Assembly (NCBI GenBank): GCA_001800245.1
Contig: MGVA01000068.1
Coordinates: 83,833 to 147,832, forward strand
Reading direction: 5' to 3'
Source: Elusimicrobia bacterium RIFOXYA12_FULL_51_18
GTDB lineage: Bacteria; Elusimicrobiota; Elusimicrobia; Elusimicrobiales; UBA9959
Length of the DNA stretch: 64,000 bases
In this document: positions 50,924 through 59,693 of the stretch, one piece after another
Layout of the letters: each line of letters begins with the position of its first letter
Position numbering within the stretch: the first letter of the stretch is position 1
Made by a program: the position numbers and the translations under genes
The notes under the pieces: model-generated
The model's database searches: none
Told to the model about the DNA's origin: nothing
Seen by the model: the letters and a program-made list of their open reading frames with translations, nothing else

Positions 50924-51714
50924 AAACGAAATTGCGGATCTCGAAACAGGGCCGCAACTGCGCCGTAATGGCCGGTATCTGTACTTCCGGCTCAAAGGTT
51001 AAGATTTCCGTTCTTGCCGGGGATAAATTCCACAGCATTTCAAAAAAGGCGCTGAATCAGGAGAAGGTCCTGTTCCAAATGTTCGACCGGGTGCTTGGTC
51101 CCAAGGCAGGCCTAAAGGATATTTCAACGTTGTGCGTTATAACCGGTCCGGGGCGTTTTACCGGCCTGAGGGTGGGATTGACGCTGGCCAGCGTTCTCAA
51201 GGCCCTTGCCGGGATAACGGTTTACTCGTCCACGCTCTTCGAGATCCTGGCCGCGCAGGCCTCGGCTTCAAAAGAGTTCCGGGTTTGGGCCTCCGGCAGG
51301 GAAAAGCCGCGTGTGGCGGCCCTGGTGCACGCTTTCAAGGACGAGTATTTCTGCCAGGTGTTCGAAGCCGCAAAACACAGGTTGCGGCCAGCGGGGCAAG
51401 GGGCGGAGGCGGCAGGTTACGGATGCCGCGCCATCGAGGCTCCGCGTTGGCTTAAAGATGTGGAACTGGCGGATTATATTAAAAGTTTCGGAAAAGAAAC
51501 TTATGTCATAGCGGATGCGGAGGAAAAGCCGGACATCTATTCTCTGCTCCCCGGCGGATATGAAAAAGCTCCGGCCCGGCTTTCAAAAATACTGCCGGAT
51601 TTTATTATAAAAACCGGACTCGCGCATAAGAACCGGAACCTTTCCCCGCTATATTTAAAACCGGCGAAATATGAACTGGGAAATAAGCCGCACGCGGCGG
51701 GGCGCAAGTCATAG
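50893..51714 (+). CDS. tsaB: tRNA threonylcarbamoyladenosine biosynthesis protein TsaB
   Basis: A 273-residue ASKHA-fold protein. The most conserved family motif is clear: VITGPGRFTGLRVGLTLASVLKAL. It also has KPRVAALVHAFKDEYFCQVFE and ends with the usual SPLYLKPA. TsaB is the inactive partner of TsaD that scaffolds the t6A complex. It is preceded by overlapping tsaE and followed by rimI, the common tsaE-tsaB-rimI order. A slightly extended N-terminus may mean that the true start is a few codons later. Confidence 0.88.
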   Translation: MATQSTKKILKTKLRISKQGRNCAVMAGICTSGSKVKISVLAGDKFHSISKKALNQEKVLFQMFDRVLGPKAGLKDISTLCVITGPGRFTGLRVGLTLASVLKALAGITVYSSTLFEILAAQASASKEFRVWASGREKPRVAALVHAFKDEYFCQVFEAAKHRLRPAGQGAEAAGYGCRAIEAPRWLKDVELADYIKSFGKETYVIADAEEKPDIYSLLPGGYEKAPARLSKILPDFIIKTGLAHKNRNLSPLYLKPAKYELGNKPHAAGRKS

Positions 51715-51793
51715 GCGGAACTCCTGGAACGCCGGAAAGAGTGATTGCGCCGCCGGATTTGGGCTTTATGATCTGAATTTTGAAACTTGCTTT

Positions 51794-52240
51794 ATGATGA
51801 TACGGCGCGCGAGAAAGGAAGACCTGCCGGCTTTGGCGGCCATCGAAACGGAACATTCCGGTTATCCCGCCTGGGGGGAACATGGCCTGGCGGCGGAGTT
51901 CGAGAAAAAATTCTCAGTGACGCTCGCCGCCGAATCCGAAGGTGTTTTGCTGGGGTTTATCAATTTTTGGGTGTTGAAACCGCAGATCCAGCTTAATTCG
52001 ATAGTGATCTCGGTTAAAGCTCTGAGAAGGGGCGCGGCCTCGGCTCTTATAGGGAAATTGTGCGAATACGCTAAAAAGAACGTTTGCCCGGAAGTGGATC
52101 TTGAGGTCAATGAGCACAATGCGCCGGCCATAGCCCTTTACCGTAAATTTGGGTTTGAAGTGGTCGGCAGAAGGGCAAAATTCTATAATAACCTGGAAGC
52201 CGCCATCCTGATGAGGAAGATGGTGCTGAGTGACGGTTAG
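51794..52240 (+). CDS. rimI: Ribosomal-protein/peptide N-acetyltransferase RimI-like (GNAT)
   Basis: A 148-residue GNAT enzyme. It has IRRARKEDLPALAAIE at the start, the acetyl-CoA loop RRGAASALIGKL, LEVNEHNAPAIALYRKFGFEVVGRRAKFYNN and a final MRKM. This is the RimI pattern (S18 N-terminal acetylation in E. coli). The frame extends upstream into tsaB, but ATG 51794 or 51797 matches the family start. Confidence 0.87.
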   Translation: MMIRRARKEDLPALAAIETEHSGYPAWGEHGLAAEFEKKFSVTLAAESEGVLLGFINFWVLKPQIQLNSIVISVKALRRGAASALIGKLCEYAKKNVCPEVDLEVNEHNAPAIALYRKFGFEVVGRRAKFYNNLEAAILMRKMVLSDG

Positions 52241-52321
52241 GGAGACGTTGTCGGTTGATGGTTGTTAGTTGTTGGGGAGGAGGCGGGGTGACGGGAACGG
52301 AACGATTTTTTTGAGACAACT

Positions 52322-54472
52322 ATGATAAAAAAAATGATCTCGGTCCTTGTATTGCTTTTGACGTTTGGTTTTACCGGTGCGCGGGCTTCGGATAAGGCCT
52401 CATATCTGCATTTTATGAACGGCATGCTGCTTGAACGCAAAGGCAGCTACGATTCGGCCTTGCAGGAATACAAGACCACCCTGATGCTGGACCCTCAGTC
52501 GGTTTTCGTGTATAAACAGGCCATGAACCTGGCCTTGCATATCGGCAAGGTAGGCGAGGCCGAAGAATGGGCGAATTATGTGGTAAAAGCGGATTCCGCT
52601 TCCGCCGAGAACTGGGTGCTTTACGGTAACGTGCAGTGGGCGAAGGGGGATGTCGAAGCCGCCAATGCCGCTTTTGAAAAAGCCTCCGCCCTGGACAAGG
52701 AGAACACGGAGGCGGTCTATCAACTGGCCAGCCTGTGGAGCGCCAAGAATCCGGACAAGGCTATTGAATATCTTAAACGGTACCTGGTACTCAAGCCTGA
52801 CGAAGCGCCCGACGTGAATTACCAGCTGGCGCTGCTTTATAACGTCAAGAACGACCTGGAGACGATGAAGGTCCATTTGCTTAAAGCCAAAGAAGCGGAT
52901 TCCATGTACACGCAGCCGCGCTACATGCTGGCCAATTATTACGAGGTAAAAAACGACACGGCGGCGGCTCTTGGCGAATACCTAGATCTGCTTTCGCTGG
53001 AAAGAAACAACACCGAGCTTTTAAACCACATCGGAGAGCTTTATGCCGCGCCCGCTAGCTTAAACCTGGAGGAGGCGGAAAAATATTTCGCCAAATCCTA
53101 CGGTCTGGACAAAACCAATCCGGTCGCCTGTTTCTGGCTGTCCGTAATAAGCGAACAGCGCCGGGATTTTACGGCCGCCTCGGGCTATCTTGAAACCTCA
53201 AAAGATCTTAAGGAGAACCCGGGTACGGTCCTGCGGCTGAGCTACTATTACACCCAGAGCGGACGCTATGACAAAGCTATATCCCTGCTGGAAGACGGAC
53301 ACAAAAAATGGCCTGAGGATACGGAGATCTCCTATTTCCTGGCCCTGGGGTATGATGATACGCACAAGAACTCCAAGTCCGTGGAACTCTTCAAAAGCAT
53401 ACTCGATAAGAAACCTGATTATGTGGAAGCGCGGCTCCAATACGCCGTAATAAGCGAGCGGGAAGGAGATATGGCGGCGGCGGAGGAAAATTTCCGCTAC
53501 CTGCTGGTTAAGGATCCTAATAACGCGAACATCCTGAATTACCTGGGTTATGCCCTGGCCGACCGGGGGCTTAAGCTCGCCGAGGCGGAGGATTTGATAA
53601 GCAGAGCCGTGAAAACATCGCCATCGAACGGCGCCTATCTGGATTCCCTGGCCTGGGTGCATTTTAAGCGGGGGAAGTATCCCGCCGCGCTGGAAGAGAT
53701 AAAAAGCGCGCTTAAACTTATTTCCGACGACTCCACTCTCTGGGGCCATGCCGGGGATATTTACGCCGCTTCGCTCGACTGGAAAGGAGCCTGGCGCGCT
53801 TATTCTATCTCGGCGCTGTTGGAAAACCCGGATAAAAGAAAAGCCGTGCAGGCCAAGATAAAGAACGCCCGCAAACAGATCCCGGACGCCGAAGCTTCCG
53901 GGCTCACGAGCGCGTTCCTGCAGTCCTTCAACCTGAATGGGAAAGATTTTTCCGCGTTCGCAAAAGTGTACGCCTCCTTCAGGGGGAAAAAGGTGAAGCT
54001 GGACGGGGTGCTGCGCTTTTCCGCGCCCGATAGTTTCGCTTTCACGCTGGTTGGGCCGTTGATGGCGCCCATGTGGAAAATTAAAATAGAGGGGAATCAG
54101 GTGGAAATGGACGCGGCGTCCCTTAAAGACATAGACGAGGAGACTTTCAGCTACTGGGCGGCCCTGATGGGAACGGAGTTCAAGGATTACCTGTCCGGCG
54201 CCTTTCTTGCCGGCGCCCGTTTGGAGAACGGCTGGGATTCGGACCAGCTGCTGAGCGGAGTCCGCAAGGTCGGTTTGGACGAGGCGGGCAATGTGGGGGC
54301 CTTAAGTCCCCTGAAAGAGAAAAAACTTGAGGTGCGGTTCGGCGATTATTTTCTCAAGAACCTTTATCTGATCCCGGGCGTAATGGAATTCAAGATACCG
54401 TTCTTTTCGCTCAAGGTGGTGCTGGATAAGAGCCAGATAAATCTCAAGGAATTCAACGCTGTTGCGCCTTAA
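52322..54472 (+). CDS. Exported TPR-repeat protein with LolB-like C-terminal region
   Basis: A 716-residue protein with a signal peptide (MISVLVLLLTFGFTGARA). Residues about 25-520 hold around a dozen TPR units (for example YLHFMNGMLLERKGSYDSAL, AVYQLASLWSAKNPDKAIEYL and ILNYLGYALADRGLKLAEAEDLI). From about 545, FAKVYASFRGKKVKLDGVLRF and FAFTLVGPLMAPMWKIKIEGNQVEM resemble the LolB/DUF4292 lipoprotein-binding beta sheet. A periplasmic or outer-membrane assembly role is likely; partner unknown. It is followed by ispE after 4 bases. Confidence 0.75.
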   Translation: MIKKMISVLVLLLTFGFTGARASDKASYLHFMNGMLLERKGSYDSALQEYKTTLMLDPQSVFVYKQAMNLALHIGKVGEAEEWANYVVKADSASAENWVLYGNVQWAKGDVEAANAAFEKASALDKENTEAVYQLASLWSAKNPDKAIEYLKRYLVLKPDEAPDVNYQLALLYNVKNDLETMKVHLLKAKEADSMYTQPRYMLANYYEVKNDTAAALGEYLDLLSLERNNTELLNHIGELYAAPASLNLEEAEKYFAKSYGLDKTNPVACFWLSVISEQRRDFTAASGYLETSKDLKENPGTVLRLSYYYTQSGRYDKAISLLEDGHKKWPEDTEISYFLALGYDDTHKNSKSVELFKSILDKKPDYVEARLQYAVISEREGDMAAAEENFRYLLVKDPNNANILNYLGYALADRGLKLAEAEDLISRAVKTSPSNGAYLDSLAWVHFKRGKYPAALEEIKSALKLISDDSTLWGHAGDIYAASLDWKGAWRAYSISALLENPDKRKAVQAKIKNARKQIPDAEASGLTSAFLQSFNLNGKDFSAFAKVYASFRGKKVKLDGVLRFSAPDSFAFTLVGPLMAPMWKIKIEGNQVEMDAASLKDIDEETFSYWAALMGTEFKDYLSGAFLAGARLENGWDSDQLLSGVRKVGLDEAGNVGALSPLKEKKLEVRFGDYFLKNLYLIPGVMEFKIPFFSLKVVLDKSQINLKEFNAVAP

Positions 54473-54476
54473 GACT

Positions 54477-55376
54477 ATGCGTTCTATCAAACTCAGGGCC
54501 CCGGCAAAGATAAATCTCTTCCTTGAAGTGACCGGGAAGAGGCCGGACGGTTATCACGACCTTGCGACGTTGTTCGCCAGGATCTCCCTCGCCGACGAGT
54601 TGACGCTCAGGCGCGTGGTAAAGCCTGGCTTAAGCCTGAAAGTAGAGGGTAAAGCCGGGCTGCTTCCTTCAAAAACAGAAGACAATATAGTTTATAAAGC
54701 CGCCATGGCTTTTTTTAAAACTTTCAATATAAAGCCCGCCGTGGAGATCAGGCTTGTGAAAAAAGTGCCGGTGGGCGCCGGGCTGGGCGGCGGTTCTTCG
54801 GACGCCGCCGCGGCGCTTAAAGGCTTATGCCGGCTGCATGGCGTGGACCGTAAACGCAACCGCGGCAAGCTCAATGCCATAGCGCTGGAGCTCGGTTCCG
54901 ATGTGCCGTTTTTTTTGACTGAAAACGCGTTTTCAGCCGGGACGGGGCGGGGTGAGTTGCTGGCTCCCGTTAAGTCCAAAGGCAGGCTGCCTTTCATAGT
55001 GCTGGTTTATCCCGGCGTGCCGGTCCATACCGGTCCGGTTTACAGGGCTTTAAAACCGGCGGCGCCAGGAGAGACGGCATCCAATCTGAAAAAATTCAGG
55101 ACCCTTCTGAAAGCCCTTAAGGCGGGAAAACCCCTTAATGATTGGGCGGCCTTGTTATTCAACCGTCTGGAAGAGCCGGTTCTGCCAAACCACCCGGAGG
55201 TGCTGAGCGCCAGGGAATATCTCATAGAGGCCGGAGCCCCAGCCGTCTTGATGTCGGGTTCCGGAGCTTCGGTCTTCGCCCTTACGGAAAGCCGGGCCGC
55301 CGCGGTCAAAATCTCAAAAATCTTAAAAAAACCGCATTATAAGGTTTTTTTAGTGGATTTTTTGCTAAAATTCTAG
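54477..55376 (+). CDS. ispE: 4-diphosphocytidyl-2-C-methyl-D-erythritol kinase IspE
   Basis: A 299-residue GHMP kinase of the MEP isoprenoid pathway. It has LRAPAKINLFLEVTGKRPDGYHDL, the ATP motif KVPVGAGLGGGSSDAAAAL, ALELGSDVPFFL and VLMSGSGASVFAL. ATG 54477 is chosen because MRSIKLRAPAKIN matches the family; TTG 54462 lies in the TPR gene. Upstream of spoVG, a frequent bacterial neighbour (ispE-spoVG-glmU-prs-rplY-pth order). Confidence 0.95.
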   Translation: MRSIKLRAPAKINLFLEVTGKRPDGYHDLATLFARISLADELTLRRVVKPGLSLKVEGKAGLLPSKTEDNIVYKAAMAFFKTFNIKPAVEIRLVKKVPVGAGLGGGSSDAAAALKGLCRLHGVDRKRNRGKLNAIALELGSDVPFFLTENAFSAGTGRGELLAPVKSKGRLPFIVLVYPGVPVHTGPVYRALKPAAPGETASNLKKFRTLLKALKAGKPLNDWAALLFNRLEEPVLPNHPEVLSAREYLIEAGAPAVLMSGSGASVFALTESRAAAVKISKILKKPHYKVFLVDFLLKF

Positions 55377-55403
55377 TTATAAATAATAGGTGGGGGGGGG
55401 AGT

Positions 55404-55703
55404 ATGGAAATAACCGAAGTTAGGATGCATCTTAGGAGTGAGGATAGGTTGAAAGCGTTCGCCACGGTCACTTTTGACGGCGCTTTTGTGGTTCACAACA
55501 TGAAGGTGGTCAACGGAAACAAGGGTCTTATCGTGTGCATGCCTTCCAGGAAGATCAAGGACGGGTCTTATAAGGATATAGCCCATCCGATCAATAACGA
55601 CTTCCGCCACACGCTTGAGCAAGTCATTCTCAAGGCTTATAATGAGGAATTGGCGAAGGGCGGCGCACCGGCCGCGACGTCCGCTTATTCCGAAGAGGAT
55701 TAA
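55404..55703 (+). CDS. spoVG: SpoVG family regulator
   Basis: A 99-residue protein. MEITEVRMHLRSEDRLKAFATVTFDGAFVVHNMKVV (read in parts) and GLIVCMPSRKIKDGSYKDIAHPINNDFR are near-perfect SpoVG signatures. Members bind nucleic acid and regulate diverse processes, including in non-sporulating bacteria. A run GGTGGGGGGGGAG sits before ATG 55404 and acts as a strong RBS; the homopolymer could slip in sequencing. Confidence 0.95.
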   Translation: MEITEVRMHLRSEDRLKAFATVTFDGAFVVHNMKVVNGNKGLIVCMPSRKIKDGSYKDIAHPINNDFRHTLEQVILKAYNEELAKGGAPAATSAYSEED

Positions 55704-55765
55704 GCCGTAAATCCCCGGCAGTTTGGCATTTATCCCGCGTTAAAAGGCGGGGAAGGAAGTTTTAT

Positions 55766-55839
55766 TCCTGGGTTGTGTAATGGTAGCACGACGCCCTTTG
55801 AAGGCGTTTGTCTAGGTTCGAATCCTAGCCCAGGAGCCA
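55766..55839 (+). tRNA. tRNA-Gln (UUG)
   Basis: Acceptor TCCTGGG pairs with CCCAGGA. The anticodon arm ACGCC-CTTTGAA-GGCGT has anticodon TTG. The T-arm is CTAGGTTCGAATCCTAG, and CCA is encoded (GCCA at 55836-55839). Confidence 0.96.
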
Positions 55840-55880
55840 AATCCCCTGTATCAGCCGGTAATAATTTTCAATACTTTCTT

Positions 55881-56186
55881 GTGATTTCTTTCCTGCCTGA
55901 CATTATTCCGCCCAAGAACGGATCAAAATCCTGGTGTGTTTATGTAGTGCGCTGCGCCAACGGGTCTTTTTATACCGGCATAACCAACAAGCTTAAGGCC
56001 CGCATAGCCGCGCACAATTCCGGAAAGGGGTGTAAATATACCGCGTCATTCGGCCCGGTAAAGCTTGTCTGGCATAAAAAAAGCGAAAACCGCTCCAGCG
56101 CTTCAAAATTGGAAGCCGAAATAAAAAAAATGACACGCGATGAAAAAAAAGCGTTTATCAAGAGCTGGAAATTGCGGTCTTTCTGA
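55881..56186 (+). CDS. GIY-YIG nuclease-domain protein (UPF0213/YhbQ-like)
   Basis: About 101 residues. SWCVYVVRCANGSFYTGITNKLKARIAAHNSGKGCKYT carries the GIY-YIG signature in its WCVYVV...YTGIT form. The basic VKLVWHKKSENRSSASKLEAEIKKMTRDEKKAFIKSW tail is typical of the small YhbQ group. The frame continues upstream into the tRNA-Gln gene, so a start after it is needed; GTG 55881 is the best but uncertain choice. Role in DNA repair or processing not established. Confidence 0.8.
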   Translation: MISFLPDIIPPKNGSKSWCVYVVRCANGSFYTGITNKLKARIAAHNSGKGCKYTASFGPVKLVWHKKSENRSSASKLEAEIKKMTRDEKKAFIKSWKLRSF

Positions 56187-56232
56187 TATTCCTTTCTTAG
56201 TTGCCCTCCTATTTTGTAAAATTTAATGTAAG

Positions 56233-56263
56233 GCCGTCTGAGGCGCATAGCGCTTGTTACGGC
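56233..56263 (+). repeat. GCCGT/ACGGC hairpin family, copy B (upstream of glmU)
   Basis: GCCGT (56233-56237), 5-nt internal loop, GCGC-ATA-GCGC (56243-56253), 5-nt loop, ACGGC (56259-56263). It has the same architecture as copy C at 61450, where the inner stem is GGCC-ATA-GGCC, so base changes are compensated on both sides. Confidence 0.65.
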
Positions 56264-56319
56264 ACAGCCATAGGCTAGTATTCCGGATCCCCGCGCTTTC
56301 AGAGGAGTTTTTTCCCTCT

Positions 56320-57708
56320 ATGTCAGAGAAAAACGACCTGTGCGTTCTGGTTCTCGCCGCCGGTCTCGGCACACGGATGAAATCCGATCTGCCCAAAGTC
56401 CTGCATGTTCTTGGCGATCTGCCGCTGGCGGCCCGCGTTGTAAAAAAAGTTTCCGTTCTTAACCCCTCTAAAATAGTGATCGTGGTAGGCCATAAGGCCG
56501 ACATGGTTAGAGAAATTCTCGGCAAATACCTTGAGAAGAGCCCGGTCAGGGCCGGAGTTGTTTTTGTCACACAGAAGCTGCTTAAGGGCAGCGGCCGCGC
56601 CGTGCAGGAAGCCCTGCCGGAAATAAAAAACTCCAGGCATACTTTGATACTCTGCGGAGATGCCCCGCTTTTTAAGACGGCGACGCTTAAGAAAATGCTG
56701 TCGGATTACCTCGCAACGCGTCCGGATTGCCTGGTAATGACGGCGGATTTGGCCGCTCCGGGCAGTTATGGTAGAATTAAAAGGGCCAGCACCGGGGCCG
56801 TTGAGGCCATAGTTGAGGCTTCGGACGCTTCCCCTTCGGAACTGGCACTTCAAGAAGTAAATTCCGGAGTCTATTTTTTCAAAACTTCCTCATTGGCGAA
56901 AGCCGTCAAAGCTCTTAAGAAGAAAGGTCCCAAAGGGGAATATTATCTGACCGACTCGGTTGAGAATATCCTTGAAGCGGGAGGGAATGTCCGGGCTTTC
57001 AAAGCCGCGGATGAGACCGAGATAACCGGCATCAATTCCAGGCGGGACCTGGCCGGAGCCTACAAAATGATAAATAAAAGAGTTCTTCAGGATTTAATGG
57101 ATAACGGAGTTACGATCGTGGATCCGGATACCACGTATATTGAAGAAGGCGTCAGGATCGGCCGCGACACCATTGTTCAGCCCGGCATGCATATAAAGGG
57201 CGACACCGTGATAGGTAAAAACTGCCGCCTGGGCCCGTACGGCGTTATTGATTCCTGCCGGATAGAAGACGGCTCCGAAGTTAAGTTCTCCTGCTTTCTG
57301 AGCGAGAGCCGGGTGCGGACCGGTTCCATTGTCGGGCCTTTCGCGCATCTGAGGCCCGCTTCGGATATAGGTCCCGGCGCCAAGGTCGGTAATTTTTCGG
57401 AGATAAAAAAATCGAGGATCGGGCGCGGCTCTAAGGTGCCGCACTTAAGTTACGTGGGCGATACGGAGATGGGCGAAAAAGTCAACATCGGCGCGGGCAC
57501 AATTACCTGCAACTACGACGGAGTGCGTAAAAGCAAGACCATAATAGGGGCGGGGGCGTTTATCGGTTCCAATACCAATCTGGTGGCGCCGGTGCGTGTC
57601 GGCGCCGGCGCGCTGGTGGGCGCGGGCTCCACCATAACCGAGGACGTGCCGCCAAAAACCCTTGCTCTGGCCAGGGCGAGGCAGATAGTCAAACAGCTTA
57701 AGAGGTAA
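56320..57708 (+). CDS. glmU: Bifunctional GlcN-1-P acetyltransferase / UDP-GlcNAc pyrophosphorylase GlmU
   Basis: A 462-residue enzyme. The uridyltransferase domain has VLAAGLGTRMKSDLPKVLH, LILCGDAPLF, EYYLTDSVENIL and VNSGVYFF. The left-handed beta-helix domain has GVTIVDPDTTYIEEGVRIG and many hexapeptides, with the catalytic His/Tyr region HLSYVGDTEMGEKVNIGAGTITCNYDG. It completes UDP-GlcNAc synthesis. ATG 56320 is preceded by AGAGGAG. Confidence 0.96.
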   Translation: MSEKNDLCVLVLAAGLGTRMKSDLPKVLHVLGDLPLAARVVKKVSVLNPSKIVIVVGHKADMVREILGKYLEKSPVRAGVVFVTQKLLKGSGRAVQEALPEIKNSRHTLILCGDAPLFKTATLKKMLSDYLATRPDCLVMTADLAAPGSYGRIKRASTGAVEAIVEASDASPSELALQEVNSGVYFFKTSSLAKAVKALKKKGPKGEYYLTDSVENILEAGGNVRAFKAADETEITGINSRRDLAGAYKMINKRVLQDLMDNGVTIVDPDTTYIEEGVRIGRDTIVQPGMHIKGDTVIGKNCRLGPYGVIDSCRIEDGSEVKFSCFLSESRVRTGSIVGPFAHLRPASDIGPGAKVGNFSEIKKSRIGRGSKVPHLSYVGDTEMGEKVNIGAGTITCNYDGVRKSKTIIGAGAFIGSNTNLVAPVRVGAGALVGAGSTITEDVPPKTLALARARQIVKQLKR

Positions 57709-57712
57709 ACTG

Positions 57713-58666
57713 ATGATGAGTGATTCATGGAAGACCGGCGCTTTAAAGATAATCAGCGGCAGCGCGAACCCCGACCTGTCCCAGAAGATATGCGCCATAC
57801 TAGGCGTACCGCTCTCCGAAGCCAGGGTGGGGCGCTTCGCGGACGGAGAAATAGACGTTCATATCCTTGAAAATGTCCGCGGCGACGATTGCTATGTTAT
57901 TCAGCCCACCTGCCCGCCGGTAAATGAAAACGTTATGGAACTGCTGGTGATGATGGACGCTCTCCGGCGCGCTTCAGCCGGGCGCATCACGGCTGTGATC
58001 CCTTATTACGGTTATGCCAGAGCCGACAGGAAATCAGCCCCCAGGGTCGCCATAACGGCCAAGCTGGTCGCCAATCTGATAACATCTGCCGGCGCCAACC
58101 GGGTCATTACTTTGGACCTGCACGCGGGACAGATACAGGGTTTTTTTGATATCCCGCTCGATCATCTTTACGCGCGGCCCGTGGTTCTGGACTATATTAA
58201 AAACTGGGACACCTCGAATCTGGTGGTTGTCTCTCCGGATGTGGGCAGCGTAGAACGCTCCCGGTCTTTCGCCAAGCGGCTGAACGCCGGCCTGGTGATT
58301 ATAGACAAAAGGCGGCCCCGTCCCAATGAGGCCACGGTGTACAATATTATCGGCTCCGTTAAGGGTATGACCTGCTTTATTTTCGACGACCTGGTGGATA
58401 CGGCCGGCACCCTTACGGCGGTGGCTTACGCCCTGAAAGAAAACGGAGCGGCCAAAATAGTGGCATCCTGCACTCACGGGGTTCTCTCACGGGATGCCAT
58501 TAAAAAAATAGACGCATCGCCCATAGAAGAACTCATTGTCGCAGATACTATACCCGTAAATGCCTCAAAAAGTGCTAAAATTAAGGTGGTATCCGTGGCC
58601 GCGCTTCTTGCGGAAGCCATAAAACGCAATCATGTGGGCCAATCTATAAGCGAACTTTTCAAGTGA
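57713..58666 (+). CDS. prs: Ribose-phosphate pyrophosphokinase
   Basis: A 317-residue enzyme making PRPP from ribose-5-P and ATP. It has GRFADGEIDVHILENVRGDDCYVIQ, RADRKSAPRVAITAKLVANL, DLHAGQIQGFFDIPLDHLYA, VVSPDVGSVERSRSFAKRL and the PRPP loop FDDLVDTAGTL. It starts 4 bases after glmU with AAGAGG upstream; ATG 57713 or 57716 are both possible. Confidence 0.96.
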   Translation: MMSDSWKTGALKIISGSANPDLSQKICAILGVPLSEARVGRFADGEIDVHILENVRGDDCYVIQPTCPPVNENVMELLVMMDALRRASAGRITAVIPYYGYARADRKSAPRVAITAKLVANLITSAGANRVITLDLHAGQIQGFFDIPLDHLYARPVVLDYIKNWDTSNLVVVSPDVGSVERSRSFAKRLNAGLVIIDKRRPRPNEATVYNIIGSVKGMTCFIFDDLVDTAGTLTAVAYALKENGAAKIVASCTHGVLSRDAIKKIDASPIEELIVADTIPVNASKSAKIKVVSVAALLAEAIKRNHVGQSISELFK

Positions 58667-58765
58667 ACACACAGGTTCGCAGATGAGAAGGCTTAATTCA
58701 ATATCGAATATGTCGGTGTTGATCTGCCGGCCGGTCTGCGTCAATCCGTGTTATTAGGAGGAAGT

Positions 58766-59500
58766 ATGGAACAGTTACATGTGGCAGCTCAGCTCAGGGA
58801 AAAAGCCGGAGTCAGGGGCGTACTGAGCAAATTCCGGGCCGAAGGCGTAACGCCCGCCGTTATCTACGGTTTAAAAAAATCGCCGGTACAGATCACGGTT
58901 TCCGAGAAGGAAATGCTGGGCGTCCTTAAGAAGGGCGGCAACGCCGTCCTCAAACTTAAGTATGCCGATAAAGAGGACAATGTCATCATCAAGGAAGTTC
59001 AGCGCCATGTAGTCACCGATAGAGTGATACACATAGACTTCCACAGGATCTCGCTGACCGAAAAGATCAAGGTAAAGGTTCATATCAAGATAGTGGGAGA
59101 AGCTTTCGGCGTTAAAACCGAAGGCGGCCTGCTTGAACACGCTATGCGCGATTTCACGGTCCTTTGTCTGCCGACGGATATCCCGAAGGAGATCGAGGTC
59201 AAGGTTACCGACTTAAAACTGGACCAGGCCATCCGTGTCAGGGATATTCAGCATGACAAGGTGGAGATCCTGGACGACCCGAACCATATCGTGGTCAGCA
59301 TCGTGGCGCCGAAGGAAGAAGTAGTTGAAACGCCCGTGGCCGCCGCCGGAGCTGTTGCCGGGGCCGCCGCCGCCGAGCCGGAAGTAGTGGCAGGCAAGGG
59401 TAAGAAGGAAGAAGAAGGCGCTGAAGGCGCGGCAAAGCCAGCGGCCGGAGCCAAGCCTGGGGATAAGCCGGCAGAAAAGAAGGCGGAACACAAGAAGTAG
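58766..59500 (+). CDS. rplY: Ribosomal protein bL25 (CTC type)
   Basis: A 244-residue long-form L25. The N-terminal 5S rRNA-binding domain (LREKAGVRGVLSKFRAEGVTPAVIYGLKKSP) is followed by the TL5/CTC beta domain (IHIDFHRISLTEKIKVKVHIKIVGEAFGVKTEGGLLEH, LKLDQAIRVRDI). A low-complexity Ala/Glu/Lys tail follows from about residue 195. RBS AGGAGG lies directly before ATG 58766; an ATG at 58748 is upstream of the RBS and unlikely. Confidence 0.95.
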   Translation: MEQLHVAAQLREKAGVRGVLSKFRAEGVTPAVIYGLKKSPVQITVSEKEMLGVLKKGGNAVLKLKYADKEDNVIIKEVQRHVVTDRVIHIDFHRISLTEKIKVKVHIKIVGEAFGVKTEGGLLEHAMRDFTVLCLPTDIPKEIEVKVTDLKLDQAIRVRDIQHDKVEILDDPNHIVVSIVAPKEEVVETPVAAAGAVAGAAAAEPEVVAGKGKKEEEGAEGAAKPAAGAKPGDKPAEKKAEHKK

Positions 59501-59509
59501 CCTTCAAAC

Positions 59510-59617
59510 AGAGCGGGAGCGTGGTCATACTCGGATCCGGCTGTGCCTTTTCCGTAAGTTTGAACCACAGGCGGATACCGTAAAATGGTTTCCCCTGCAG
59601 CTCCCGCTCTTTGTTTT
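59510..59617 (+). terminator. Long-loop terminator with a repeat hairpin inside
   Basis: AGAGCGGGAGC (59510-59520) pairs perfectly with GCTCCCGCTCT (59600-59610), followed by TTGTTTT. The 79-nt loop contains copy 3 of the CCACAGG-TTTCCCCT hairpin (59565-59597). It ends the rplY transcript. Confidence 0.7.
59565..59597 (+). repeat. CCACAGG-TTTCCCCT hairpin repeat, copy 3
   Basis: CCACAGGCGGATACCG followed by TAAAATGGTTTCCCCT. The ACC/GGT stem is kept relative to the copies at 43.6 and 43.7 kb although the loop differs. It lies in the loop of the rplY terminator. Confidence 0.6.
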
Positions 59618-59693
59618 ATCCCAAAAAATTCCCCGGTATTTCAGCGGGAGTTTACGGGATCGGCGGACGAGTTTTTAGATATCGGAGTAAAAG

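Noticed and set aside
52241..52321. Tandem GTTGTCGGTTGATGG-like stretch before the TPR gene
   Set aside because: Only a short, imperfect GTT-rich run without clear repeat units; nothing more can be supported.
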